Source: Marinobacter sediminicola (lineage in GTDB: Bacteria > Pseudomonadota > Gammaproteobacteria > Pseudomonadales > Oleiphilaceae). Taken from it: a stretch of 64,000 nt of DNA. Position 1 is the first letter of the stretch; every line of letters starts with the position of its first letter. Shown here piece by piece: positions 22,852 to 31,153 of this stretch. Under the pieces are notes generated by a model. It saw only the letters and a list, made by a program, of their open reading frames with translations. It had not been told where the DNA came from and made no database searches. Position numbers and translations under genes: made by a program. Location of the stretch: positions 372,001 through 436,000 of the forward strand of contig NZ_JAVIXR010000002.1 in assembly GCF_031157525.1 (NCBI RefSeq), in the 5' to 3' direction.

Positions 22852-22879
22852 ATATGGGGCTCACCGCTCAGGTTTCAAC
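22852..22879 (-). promoter_or_regulatory. Sigma32 heat-shock promoter of grpE-dnaK-dnaJ
   Basis: On the minus strand GTTGAAA (22879-22873) and CCCCATAT (22859-22852) are separated by 13 nt. They match the sigma32 consensus CTTGAAA / CCCCATnT at all but one defined position. It lies about 97 nt upstream of the grpE ATG. Confidence 0.88.
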
Positions 22880-22938
22880 CATTAAATCCCCCATTCCTGA
22901 AGAAAATATCAGCCAAATGATTGCAAACCCGAAAACCC

Positions 22939-22954
22939 CTGTATATATTCACAG
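22939..22954 (+). promoter_or_regulatory. LexA box 1 upstream of recN
   Basis: CTGTATATATTCACAG matches the LexA consensus CTGT-N8-ACAG exactly, with an AT-rich middle. It lies 48 nt upstream of the recN ATG. Confidence 0.88.
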
Positions 22955-22957
22955 TCA

Positions 22958-22973
22958 CTGTATGAACGAACAG
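22958..22973 (+). promoter_or_regulatory. LexA box 2 upstream of recN
   Basis: CTGTATGAACGAACAG is a second exact CTGT-N8-ACAG match, 19 bp from the first box by start position. That places the two boxes almost two helix turns apart. recN is a classic SOS gene with multiple LexA sites in other gammaproteobacteria. Confidence 0.85.
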
Positions 22974-23001
22974 TATATTTTCAAGAGCGGAGGTTTCCTG
23001 C

Positions 23002-24681
23002 ATGCTCACACAGCTCACCGTTTCAAACTACGCGATCGCCGAAAGAGTAGAACTGCAATTCAGCAAGGGCATGACGGCCCTCACTGGTGAAACAGGAGCG
23101 GGCAAATCCATTGTGCTGGATGCACTGGGGTTAGCCATGGGTGGGCGCGCCGATGCCGGCGCTGTGCGCCATGGCGCCAAGCGTGCAGACATTACGGCCA
23201 CCTTCGATGTTTCGAGCATCCCGGACGCTCTGCGGTGGCTGGAAAGCCATGAACTGGATGACGACGCCGATTGCATTCTGCGCCGGGTCATCAGCAAGGA
23301 CGGGCGGTCTCGCGCGTATATTAACGGCCAACCTTGCCCTTTGGCGCACCTGAAAGACCTGGGCGGACTGCTGATGGATATCCATAGCCAGCATCAGCAC
23401 CAATCACTTCTACGAAAAGAAACCCACCGCAAGCTGATCGATGAATACGCAGGCGCTGAAGATCTTGCCAACCAGACCCGTGAAGCATGGAAAAGCTGGA
23501 ACCAGATTCGCACAAAACTGATCGAACGCCAGCAAAATGCGGAAGAGTCGGAAGCCCGACTCCAACTGCTGCGCTACCAAGTGGAGGAGCTTGATCGCCT
23601 TGCACTGAATGAAGGAGAGCAAGAGGAACTTGAGCAAGAGCAGGCACAACTGAGCCAGGCCGATGCCATTCTTCATAATAGCCACCAGGCAGCCTTGCTG
23701 TGCACAGAAAATGAAACCAGCGCCGCAGGTTTATTGCGCCAAGCGTTACAGCAACTAGAACAGTTGCCGGTCGAAATACCTGCGCTGGCCGACACAATTC
23801 AAATGCTCAACGAAGCACAAATTCAGATCAGTGAAGCCGGCGACAACCTCCGCCACTTTGTGGATGACTATGAAGCAGACCCAGCCCGACTGACCGAAGT
23901 AGAGGACAGGCTGAGCGCGATCTACCAGATGGCCCGCAAACACCGCATCAACCCCGAGGAACTCCCGGAATTTCACTTGCGGCAAAGTGCAGAACTGGCG
24001 GAACTGGACGGCGGCGAAGGCAGCCTGGAACAACTGGAAATAGATCTTGAAGGCCACCGCACGGTGTTCAATGAACTGGCCGGCAAGCTTTCTGACATTC
24101 GCGCCAAAGCAGCAGGGGAGCTGGATCAACGTATCGCAAGTGAGCTTGCCCAGCTGAGCATGCCGTCGGTTCAGTTTGTTACTCACCTGAGCAGTAACAA
24201 TCAGAACGAGCCGGCACCTCACGGGCTGGAAGAAGTAGAATTTCTGGTAAGCGCCAACCCAGGGCAACCGGCAAGGCCTCTTGCAAAAGTTGCTTCCGGC
24301 GGCGAACTTTCACGAATCAGCTTGGCAATTCAAGTGGTTGTTGCGCAAACATCCACCACACCAACCCTGATCTTCGACGAAGTTGACGTGGGCATTGGCG
24401 GCGGTACCGCAGAGGTGGTCGGCAAACTGCTACGTTCGTTGGGGGCTAATGGACAGGTTATCTGCGTCACTCACTTGCCGCAGGTTGCAGCGCAGTGTCA
24501 TCAACACTTGTTTGTAAGCAAATTTACCCAACAAGACGCGACTTTCTCAAAAATCGAATCTCTGGATGACCAGGGAAGAATCAGTGAAGTGGCAAGAATG
24601 CTTGGGGGTGTTGATATGACAGAGCACACACTGGCCCACGCAACGGAAATGTTTTCTAAAGGACAGGCTACCCACCACTGA
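23002..24681 (+). CDS. recN: DNA repair protein RecN
   Basis: RecN is an SMC-like ATPase that acts in recombinational repair of double-strand breaks. The 559 residues start MLTQLTVSNYAIAERVELQF and have Walker A GETGAGKS (29-36), a central coiled coil (about 150-370), and the C-terminal ABC signature and Walker B (ASGGELSRISLA, TLIFDEVDVGIGG). A GGAGG site precedes the ATG. Two LexA boxes indicate SOS control. Confidence 0.97.
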   Translation: MLTQLTVSNYAIAERVELQFSKGMTALTGETGAGKSIVLDALGLAMGGRADAGAVRHGAKRADITATFDVSSIPDALRWLESHELDDDADCILRRVISKDGRSRAYINGQPCPLAHLKDLGGLLMDIHSQHQHQSLLRKETHRKLIDEYAGAEDLANQTREAWKSWNQIRTKLIERQQNAEESEARLQLLRYQVEELDRLALNEGEQEELEQEQAQLSQADAILHNSHQAALLCTENETSAAGLLRQALQQLEQLPVEIPALADTIQMLNEAQIQISEAGDNLRHFVDDYEADPARLTEVEDRLSAIYQMARKHRINPEELPEFHLRQSAELAELDGGEGSLEQLEIDLEGHRTVFNELAGKLSDIRAKAAGELDQRIASELAQLSMPSVQFVTHLSSNNQNEPAPHGLEEVEFLVSANPGQPARPLAKVASGGELSRISLAIQVVVAQTSTTPTLIFDEVDVGIGGGTAEVVGKLLRSLGANGQVICVTHLPQVAAQCHQHLFVSKFTQQDATFSKIESLDDQGRISEVARMLGGVDMTEHTLAHATEMFSKGQATHH

Positions 24682-24725
24682 ACGAGTGGCACCAATCCCT
24701 TCCCCTCTCGACCCTGAGAGCTATT

Positions 24726-24757
24726 GGGGCAGGCTTATCGGCCTGCCCCTTTTTTTG
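24726..24757 (+). terminator. Rho-independent terminator of recN
   Basis: GGGGCAGGC (24726-24734) and GCCTGCCCC (24741-24749) form a perfect stem with a 6-nt loop, followed by eight T. It lies between the convergent recN and fur genes. Confidence 0.92.
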
Positions 24758-24777
24758 AGTTGTTGACGCTTAGGTAA

Positions 24778-25185
24778 TTACTTGAGGGGCTTAACGTAAA
24801 GAATCAGGCTGTGCTCTACAATTTCATAGCCGTGCTCTTTCGCAATTATTTTTTGACGCTCTTCGATGATCTCATCGACAAACTCAACCACCTGCCCTGT
24901 CTGCGTGCAAACCATATGATCATGATGATCTTCGCCGGCCATTTCGAATACGGCATGGCCGCCTTCAAAGTTGTGACGCAACACCAGTCCCGCCGTCTCA
25001 AACTGAGTAAGCACGCGGTATACGGTGGCCAAGCCCACATCATCACCCTGATCCAGAAGCCGTTTATAGACATCTTCTGCGCTGAGATGATGGTCCTTGG
25101 CGCTTTCCAGGATGTTGAAAATTTTCACTCTTGGCAGAGTTACCTTGAGACCGACTTTTCGTAGTTCGGCGTTTTCAGATGACAT
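24778..25185 (-). CDS. fur: Ferric uptake regulator Fur
   Basis: Fur is the iron-responsive repressor. The ATG at 25185 gives MSSENAELRKVGLKVTLPRVKIF and 135 residues; a longer frame adds 26 unrelated residues. The winged helix (ending ATVYRVLTQFETAGLV) is followed by the metal-binding HHDH (87-90). The structural-zinc pair of E. coli Fur (Cys93 and Cys96) reads C93-T-Q-T96 here, so the second Cys is missing. It is divergent from bamE. Confidence 0.95.
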   Translation of the reverse strand: MSSENAELRKVGLKVTLPRVKIFNILESAKDHHLSAEDVYKRLLDQGDDVGLATVYRVLTQFETAGLVLRHNFEGGHAVFEMAGEDHHDHMVCTQTGQVVEFVDEIIEERQKIIAKEHGYEIVEHSLILYVKPLK

Positions 25186-25200
25186 GTTACTATTCACTCT

Positions 25201-25229
25201 TTGGTGTGCCTCACGGCTTCCGGTATGAT
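25201..25229 (+). promoter_or_regulatory. Sigma70-type promoter of bamE
   Basis: TTGGTG (25201-25206) and TATGAT (25224-25229) are exactly 17 nt apart and lie about 80 nt upstream of the bamE ATG, next to the divergent fur start. Confidence 0.65.
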
Positions 25230-25307
25230 GAAGCCGCCATTTAACGGTTAACCCGTGCCACACCTGCCCTTGGCAGGCGATTTCAAGATAGAGGATTTCC
25301 TCCGGCG

Positions 25308-25634
25308 ATGCAAAAGCTCACAGCTCTCATTCTCACTATCATTCTCTCCGGTTGCGCTTTCCCGGGCGTATACAAGATCAATGTTCAGCAAGGCAACATT
25401 GTTACCGATGAAGAGCTGTCCAAACTTAACGAAGGCATGCCCCGCAGCCAGGTTCAGGCGTTACTGGGGAGCCCTTTGATGCTCAACCCGGTTGATAGCT
25501 CCCGGGAATACTATGTATACACATTCCAACGCAGAGGGGGCCCTATCGAAGAGCAGCGCATCATCGTCTATTACGACGCTGACCGATACACCCACTATGA
25601 AGCAGAACTCCTGAACGAAACCCCGGCTTATTAA
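25308..25634 (+). CDS. bamE: Outer membrane assembly lipoprotein BamE
   Basis: BamE is a small lipoprotein of the BAM complex that inserts beta-barrel proteins into the outer membrane. The 108 residues start with a lipoprotein signal ending LSGC (Cys15-16 region). They contain the SmpA/OmlA core VYKINVQQGNIVTDEELSKL and GMPRSQVQALLGSPL. Location next to fur and rnfH-ratA is conserved in Pseudomonas-like genomes. Confidence 0.94.
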   Translation: MQKLTALILTIILSGCAFPGVYKINVQQGNIVTDEELSKLNEGMPRSQVQALLGSPLMLNPVDSSREYYVYTFQRRGGPIEEQRIIVYYDADRYTHYEAELLNETPAY

Positions 25635-25921
25635 TCTGCCACAGACTTCTTTTTAGCCCGGTTTAACCGTGCCTGCTTCGGATCAATCTGGAGCGGGCGA
25701 TATAATTCAACTCTATCTCCATCTCGCAGTTCGTGATCCGCAGGCTTTTTTATTACCTTGCCAAATATCCCCATATTGATGGAATCAACATCAATCTCCG
25801 GGAAAATAGTGGTAATTCCTGACAGTCGAGCCGCGTCCACAGCCGTCGCGCCATCAGGCACTTGTACCGATATTATTTCCTGCTTGTCTGGCCGCGCGTA
25901 AGCTACCTCAACTCGAAGCAT
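25631..25921 (-). CDS. rnfH: RnfH family ubiquitin-fold protein
   Basis: This is a small protein of the RnfH/UPF0125 family (called PasI in E. coli), with a beta-grasp fold. Residues such as VEVAYARPDKQEIISVQVPDG and GIFGKVIKKPADHELRDGDRVELYRPL are typical. The ATG at 25921 overlaps the ratA stop by one base; a GTG just upstream in frame is also possible. Its 3' end overlaps the convergent bamE by 4 nt. Its biochemical role is not settled. Confidence 0.9.
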   Translation of the reverse strand: MLRVEVAYARPDKQEIISVQVPDGATAVDAARLSGITTIFPEIDVDSINMGIFGKVIKKPADHELRDGDRVELYRPLQIDPKQARLNRAKKKSVAD

Positions 25922-26364
25922 CACACGCCTCCCTTGTATATAACGTCGGCACGACGACAGAATGCATCCACCATGGTTGTCGCCGCCTGATTGAAAACAG
26001 GCCCGAAGGTCATACGCGAAAGCGAGCCTGAGAACTCAAACTCCAACGTCAGAATCACCTTGCAGGCATTATCATCCAGCGCTTTAAAGTGCCAGCGCCC
26101 CTTCAGGTTCCGAAACGGACCATCCACCAAACTCATTTCAATGGCTTCGGGCATCAGCAACTGATTGCGGGTGGTGAGCTTGTGGCGAACGCCTCCCTTT
26201 GCAATTTCCAGCGACGCCATAATCTGCTCAGGATCCTGCTGATGAATCTCGGCGCCTGCGCACCAGGGGAGAAACTCGGGGTAGCGGGCAATATCATTGA
26301 CCAAGTGAAACATGCGCTCCGCAGAGTGCATAACCAGAGCTGTTTTATCAATCTGATGAGCCAT
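25921..26364 (-). CDS. ratA: RatA/COQ10 family START-like protein
   Basis: The 147 residues form a START-like fold of the COQ10/RatA family. Motifs are the typical ALVMHSAERMFHLVNDIARYPEFLPWCAGAEI start and FEFSGSLSRMTFGPVFNQAATTMVDAFCRRAD end. In E. coli it was described as a toxin blocking 70S formation (RatA/PasT). The homology to COQ10 also supports a role in ubiquinone handling. It is translationally coupled to rnfH. Confidence 0.9.
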   Translation of the reverse strand: MAHQIDKTALVMHSAERMFHLVNDIARYPEFLPWCAGAEIHQQDPEQIMASLEIAKGGVRHKLTTRNQLLMPEAIEMSLVDGPFRNLKGRWHFKALDDNACKVILTLEFEFSGSLSRMTFGPVFNQAATTMVDAFCRRADVIYKGGV

Positions 26365-26438
26365 CGGAACCGGTTGTCCTGCTTACGAATACACTTTAAG
26401 GCTGATTACAGGCCCTGCGGCCGCAAACACACCTGTAA

Positions 26439-28052
26439 TCAAACGCTATGATAAAGGATATCACCGTCTTTGGGGGCATTTTCCGGGAGGGACTGCGGCA
26501 GGTCGGACTTGTTGTCAGTCGTTTGCTCTGCGGGCACCAACTCACCTGCTTCATCATCGACAGCATCCACGCCACTCTTTTCAATTGGCTGTGGTGGTGT
26601 GCCATGTTGCTCTTGCAGCACCAGCCCCGGCCCGGGCTCACACCAAAGCGCTTCGCTACCGGTATTGCACATGTTTACCAGTGAGTTTGCAGTGTAGTGA
26701 ATACCTATGTACGCAACGACAAGAGGCAGGACCAGGCGCATAACCCAGAACCAGATTGTGCCAAACAGCCCCGGCGTTTTTCCAAGCATGCTTTTTGAAA
26801 GGTTGCGTGTCAGGCACCAGCCGGTAAAGAGCGCAATAAGAATCGCGACTAACGGAATCATCAACCCGCCGGTTAACAGCTCAAGCCAGCGGAATACCGT
26901 GGCGCCACCGAGCCGGTATTGCGACCATAAATTGAACGAAAACAGCGAGGCGAGCCCGGCAAGCCAAACGGACAACCCCACCAATAACACAGACAACCCG
27001 CGAGGCGCACCCGTCCACTCACGGAACCATCCAACGACCGGTTCCAGCAATGCGAGAGCCGTTGACCAGACAATCATCACAACCATCAGAAAAACAGTTG
27101 CGATAACAAACTGACTTGCCGGCAGCTCGGCAAGCGATACCGGAAGCGACACAAACAACAGGCTAAAACCGCGCTCCCCATCAAAAACGCTGCTTTGCGT
27201 AGCCATGGCGAAAATCATTAACCCTGCCAGAATCGCAACCAGGGTATCCATCAATACAACAGCCAGAATGGATCGTTTGAGCTGCGTGTTCGGAGTGGTG
27301 TAAGCACCCAGAACCGCCCACACACCCATTCCCAAGCCCAAGGTATAAAAGGCATGAAACAACGCCGTACTGAGGCTTGTCCATGTGAGATCCTGCGGAT
27401 GCATCTCGAGTATTTGGGTCATGGCGCCGTCAATCCGGCCGTACCAGGTAGCAAGCCCAAATAGCGCCAGCATGAGTATCAACGTACCAGGCACAACAAT
27501 TCTGAACGCGCGCTCAAGCCCCCCAACCACGCCCTGCCCAGACACCCACAAAACCATCACCAGAAAAAAACCGTGCCACCCCATGAATACACGAAACTCA
27601 CGAGGATCAGAAACCAATGCGGCAAGCACGCCTGTCGCCTCCGCCTGCCCTGCTCCGGAAAACCGACCCACGGCGCCATAAAACACGTAAGCCAAGGCGA
27701 TCGACCCGAAAACCGCCGTAAACGACAGAACCAGAAATGCGCTCAATACACTGAGCCGACCTACAGCCATCCAGGCTCTGGAACGTTTCGCACTGCGTAT
27801 CAACCCATCCATCGCCAGCACAATTCCGTGACGGGCGTTTCGGCCGATGGCCGCCTCAGTAATCATCAAAGGTAGTGTGACCAGCAACAGGCAACCGAGA
27901 TATAGAAGAATAAACAGCCCGCCACCATGCAGGCTCGCCAGATACGGGAATTGCCACAGGTTTGCCAAGCCGACAGTTGCGCCCACTGCAGCCCAGAAGA
28001 AGGTTGATTTCCGGGTAAACGACCCGATATGTGTTTGGTATGGCGTAGGCAT
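26439..28052 (-). CDS. Sodium-dependent transporter, NSS/SNF family
   Basis: This inner-membrane protein is related to sodium:neurotransmitter/amino acid symporters (LeuT fold). The 537 residues show about 11-12 membrane segments, with the TM1 signature GATVGLANLWQFPYLASLHGGGLF. Position 34 is Gln where the family usually has the extracellular-gate Arg (NxWRFPY). The last 90 residues are a polar, acidic tail (EKSGVDAVDDEAGEL...). A dyad (26404-26412/26432-26440) overlaps the stop codon. The substrate cannot be told from sequence. Confidence 0.88.
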   Translation of the reverse strand: MPTPYQTHIGSFTRKSTFFWAAVGATVGLANLWQFPYLASLHGGGLFILLYLGCLLLVTLPLMITEAAIGRNARHGIVLAMDGLIRSAKRSRAWMAVGRLSVLSAFLVLSFTAVFGSIALAYVFYGAVGRFSGAGQAEATGVLAALVSDPREFRVFMGWHGFFLVMVLWVSGQGVVGGLERAFRIVVPGTLILMLALFGLATWYGRIDGAMTQILEMHPQDLTWTSLSTALFHAFYTLGLGMGVWAVLGAYTTPNTQLKRSILAVVLMDTLVAILAGLMIFAMATQSSVFDGERGFSLLFVSLPVSLAELPASQFVIATVFLMVVMIVWSTALALLEPVVGWFREWTGAPRGLSVLLVGLSVWLAGLASLFSFNLWSQYRLGGATVFRWLELLTGGLMIPLVAILIALFTGWCLTRNLSKSMLGKTPGLFGTIWFWVMRLVLPLVVAYIGIHYTANSLVNMCNTGSEALWCEPGPGLVLQEQHGTPPQPIEKSGVDAVDDEAGELVPAEQTTDNKSDLPQSLPENAPKDGDILYHSV

Positions 28053-28230
28053 TTTCGCCTCGAAAAGTGTCTGGTCCAGTATTGTAGCCGAAGGACTCCT
28101 CAGCGCACGAACCGCCGGTGCCTTTGAGGGCGATTTCGTGACCAGTCTGGCACTCCTGAGCTACAATGCGCTTTTTGCCGTCCTGCGATTGGCCGGCCCG
28201 TTCATTCGTCCGCATCCGGATAATTGATTC

Positions 28231-28710
28231 ATGAGCAAGAAAAAACCCGGTACGCCGAGCAGTACCATCGCCCTGAACAAAAAGGCGAAACACGAATACC
28301 ACATAGAAGAACGCTTCGAAGCGGGTATGGTTTTACTCGGCTGGGAAGTGAAATCATTGCGCGCCGGCAAGGCCCAGATAACCGACGCCTATGTATTGTT
28401 GAAGGACGGCGAAGCTTTCTTGCTGGGCGGGCACTTTCAGCCCCTGACCGAAGCCTCTACCCATGTTATTGCCGATCCTACTCGCACCCGCAAACTGCTG
28501 CTGCACGCCAAGGAGCTGGCCAAGCTGATCGGGGAAACAAGCCAGGCAGGCCAGACTTGCGTGCCTCTGGCGCTGTATTGGAAGAAGAACAAAGTGAAGT
28601 GCGAGATTGCCCTGGTAAAGGGCAAGAAGCTGTTCGACAAGCGCGCCACCGAGAAAGAGCGTGACTGGGACCGCCAAAAACAGCGCATTATGCGAGAAAA
28701 CACCACTTGA
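28231..28710 (+). CDS. smpB: SsrA-binding protein SmpB
   Basis: SmpB binds tmRNA and delivers it to stalled ribosomes. The 159 residues contain [30 protein letters not shown], and the C-terminal basic tail ends [15 protein letters not shown], which threads into the mRNA channel. It lies 63 nt upstream of the ssrA gene on the same strand. The NSS transporter gene is divergent. Confidence 0.97.
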   Translation: MSKKKPGTPSSTIALNKKAKHEYHIEERFEAGMVLLGWEVKSLRAGKAQITDAYVLLKDGEAFLLGGHFQPLTEASTHVIADPTRTRKLLLHAKELAKLIGETSQAGQTCVPLALYWKKNKVKCEIALVKGKKLFDKRATEKERDWDRQKQRIMRENTT

Positions 28711-28735
28711 CGGTACAAGCCGCAACAAACAAACC

Positions 28736-28765
28736 TTGAAGTTGTGGGATTAGCCCACATATACT
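28736..28765 (+). promoter_or_regulatory. Promoter of ssrA
   Basis: TTGAAG (28736-28741) and TATACT (28760-28765) are 18 nt apart. The tmRNA 5' end at 28774 lies 9 nt after the -10 box, as expected for a start site. Confidence 0.75.
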
Positions 28766-28773
28766 GTGAGTAA

Positions 28774-29136
28774 GGGGACGACATGGCTTCGACGCTGGTG
28801 GCGAACCCTTGGGTGCATGTCGAGATGGCAGCGAATCTCGTTAATCCAAAGCTGCAACGCAATAGTCGCAAACGACGAAAACTACTCACTAGCAGCGTAA
28901 GCTGCTAGTCGTCCTGACTGGGTCGCCCGTAGCCCAGAGCTACATCTCAGGACGTCATCGCTTACGGGATGCTCCGTTATCCAGAGTTCACTGTCTAACG
29001 GCTAAGATTTAAAGAACTCGCCTCTTACACCCTGGCCTTCGGGTCGTTCGAGGTTAAATCAATAGAAGGACATAAACATGTAGATCTCAAGGCACAGTGC
29101 TGGCGGACGCGGGTTCAATTCCCGCCGTCTCCACCA
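28774..29136 (+). ncRNA. ssrA: Transfer-messenger RNA (tmRNA)
   Basis: The 363-nt RNA starts GGGGACGACATGGCTTCGAC and ends with a T-arm and acceptor (GGTTCAATTCCCGCCGTCT, then CCA). Its acceptor pairs GGGGACG with CGTCTCC. The resume codon is GCA at 28868, and the tag reading frame to the TAA at 28898-28900 gives ANDENYSLAA. With SmpB it frees stalled ribosomes and marks the products for proteolysis. Confidence 0.97.
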
Positions 29137-29144
29137 ACTACCCT

Positions 29145-29173
29145 AAAAGCCCCTGACTTCAGGGGCTTTTTTT
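29145..29173 (+). terminator. Rho-independent terminator of ssrA
   Basis: AAAAGCCCCTGA pairs with TCAGGGGCTTTT and is followed by further T. It begins 8 nt after the CCA end of tmRNA. Confidence 0.93.
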
Positions 29174-29194
29174 ATGACTATTTATAACCACAAC

Positions 29195-30196
29195 TCAACT
29201 CCTCTGCCGCCTATACTTATTCGGCGACATCCCCGTCCACCGAATAAAGCTGCGTGTGAAGGCACTGTGCTCTGAATAGCCCAGTATCAGCGCAATATCG
29301 ACTAACCCAAGATTTGTCTCTCGCAAATAGCGCTCTGCGATTTCACGCCTCACTGCTCCTACCTCTTTCAGAAAGCTGGTGCCTTCTGCCGCCAGTTGGC
29401 GTTGCAGAGTGCGGGTAGAGACACCCATACATTCAGCAACAGCCGCAATATCCAAATGCTGATCAGATAACAGTCTGCTTATTCGCCGGCGCACATCGTC
29501 AACCAACGGGGATTCTCGTGGCAGGCGTGCCAGCAACGAATCGGCTTGTGCCTCCAGCATGGTTAACATGGCCGGGTCTGAGGTTGTTAGGGGGTGCGCC
29601 AAGGCGCTCGCGGGAATTCGGATCACTGTTTCAGGCTGCTCGAACCGCACGGGGCAGCCAAAATAGTCCATATAGGCCGCGCTGCTCTCTGGCGTGGGGT
29701 TGATGAAGTCCACCCGCTGCGGCGCGAGATCAGGCAAAGTAAGGCGACGGAGAAAGTTGACGAGGGCCGTCACGGCTGTTTCGTCTACCAGCGGGCCCGG
29801 GCGACCATGCTGCGCATCCCATACCAACTCCATCTCGCCGCCCTCTTCTCTCACAATCAGTGGCGTAACGTCATAGATCAGTCGCTGGTATTGATGGAAG
29901 CGGGCGATGGCCTCGCCAAGAGTTTTCGACGCCATGATCACATAGCCCAGCACACCGGCATGGCGCGGGATGATGGTTTGCCCCAGGTGCAACCCCAATC
30001 GCGGGTCGTCCAAATAAACAGCTGCACGCTCAAGTAGCTGACGCCAAACGTCGATGGGCATCTCGGCATTTAACAAGGTGTCCTGAGGCGGCCTGGGCAA
30101 CTTCAGTAGCTGGTCGCTGTGGATACCTTTGCGATCCAGATACTCGTAGAGCGCCAGGGCAAAGCTGGCCGGAATGGATCGGCGGCGAAGGGTCAT
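29195..30196 (-). CDS. AraC family transcriptional regulator
   Basis: The protein has about 333 residues from the ATG at 30196 (MTLRRRSIPASFALALYEYLD), chosen because GAGAG lies before it; a longer frame adds 25 residues. The N-terminal part resembles the arabinose-binding-like domain of the OruR/ArgR-type AraC subgroup. Two helix-turn-helix motifs lie in the last 95 residues (LDIAAVAECMGVSTRTLQRQLAAEGTSF and LGLVDIALILGYSEHSAFTRSFIRWTGMSPNKYR). It is divergent from the SDR gene and probably regulates it. Confidence 0.9.
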   Translation of the reverse strand: MTLRRRSIPASFALALYEYLDRKGIHSDQLLKLPRPPQDTLLNAEMPIDVWRQLLERAAVYLDDPRLGLHLGQTIIPRHAGVLGYVIMASKTLGEAIARFHQYQRLIYDVTPLIVREEGGEMELVWDAQHGRPGPLVDETAVTALVNFLRRLTLPDLAPQRVDFINPTPESSAAYMDYFGCPVRFEQPETVIRIPASALAHPLTTSDPAMLTMLEAQADSLLARLPRESPLVDDVRRRISRLLSDQHLDIAAVAECMGVSTRTLQRQLAAEGTSFLKEVGAVRREIAERYLRETNLGLVDIALILGYSEHSAFTRSFIRWTGMSPNKYRRQRS

Positions 30197-30336
30197 ATCA
30201 CTCTCAACATCGGTAGGCTGGCGTAAAGTGTTAAAAACGTGGCAGTCTGTGTCAAGCATGTGACCAGGCACTTTGTCACCCTTATCCTCAAAAACTGCCG
30301 AACACTTACGACCATTCCGGTCACGGAGTAACTTCG

Positions 30337-31134
30337 ATGTTGTTATTGGTAACGGGCGCAGCCTGTGGCATAGGCGCTTGCATAGTTGAACAGGCCATTC
30401 AGGGTGGCCACAGTGTCATCGCAGCCGATATGGACGCCGATGGCCTTGCCAGGCGCTGGGCGAATCATGAAAAAGTACGCTGCGAAACCCTCGACGTTCG
30501 TAAAGACGCACAGTGGCAGTCCATGTTCCAGCGCCTTGCCGATGACAAGCGGAAAGTAGACGTGCTGATTAACGTGGCAGGCGTGCTTCGCAGTGGTCGC
30601 ACTGGAGAGCTATCCAGCGACGATGTTGACTTGACTCTCGATGTGAATGTAAAAGGCGTGATTTTTGGCACCAATGCAGCCGCAGCCCACATGCTGGCCA
30701 GCGGCCACCGTGGACACATCATCAACATTGGCTCTCTGGCCTCCTTGTGCCCGTTGCCGGGTAACGCCGTTTACGCCACCAGCAAATTTGCGGTTCGGGG
30801 CTTCAGTATCGCTGCCGCAGGTGACCTTCGCCCCCGCGGCATTGCAGTGTCGCTTGTCGGGCCCGGCCCGGTTAAAACGGCGATGCTGGATCAGCAGCGG
30901 GGCGACGAGAATTCAGCCATGACCTTTGCCAGCAGCCGCGCACTGTCTGCCGATGAAGTTGCCAGAGCTGTGTTGGGGCCAGTCCTGCGTAAGCAACCTC
31001 TGGAGTACTATCTGCCCTGGCAAGACGAGATTCTCGGCAGGCTGTCCAATACCGTGCCCGCCTTTTTCTTGAGCATGGCCCGCCGCGCCATGGAGCGCGG
31101 TCGCAAGAACTTTGAATCCGACAACTTCCGTTGA
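30337..31134 (+). CDS. SDR family oxidoreductase
   Basis: This 265-residue classical short-chain dehydrogenase has the NAD(P) loop TGAACGIG (6-13), NVAG, the catalytic Ser133 in NIGSLAS, and the YATSK motif (Tyr146, Lys150). Acidic residue D31 after the second strand favours NAD. The C-terminal 30 residues have a hydrophobic stretch (AFFLSMARRAM). A GGAG site precedes the ATG. It is followed 19 nt later by the MBL-fold gene. The substrate is unknown. Confidence 0.88.
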   Translation: MLLLVTGAACGIGACIVEQAIQGGHSVIAADMDADGLARRWANHEKVRCETLDVRKDAQWQSMFQRLADDKRKVDVLINVAGVLRSGRTGELSSDDVDLTLDVNVKGVIFGTNAAAAHMLASGHRGHIINIGSLASLCPLPGNAVYATSKFAVRGFSIAAAGDLRPRGIAVSLVGPGPVKTAMLDQQRGDENSAMTFASSRALSADEVARAVLGPVLRKQPLEYYLPWQDEILGRLSNTVPAFFLSMARRAMERGRKNFESDNFR

Positions 31135-31153
31135 GAACAAGAAGGGGAACCCG

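Noticed and set aside
25921..26364. RatA with RnfH as a toxin-antitoxin pair
   Set aside because: The pair is conserved chromosomal housekeeping in this group and RatA belongs to the COQ10-like family; the toxin label from E. coli is not evidence for a TA system here.
28774..29200. tmRNA 3' end as an integration site for a genomic island
   Set aside because: No integrase, no direct repeat of the tmRNA end and no change in gene style follow; the terminator is intact and the next gene is an ordinary regulator.
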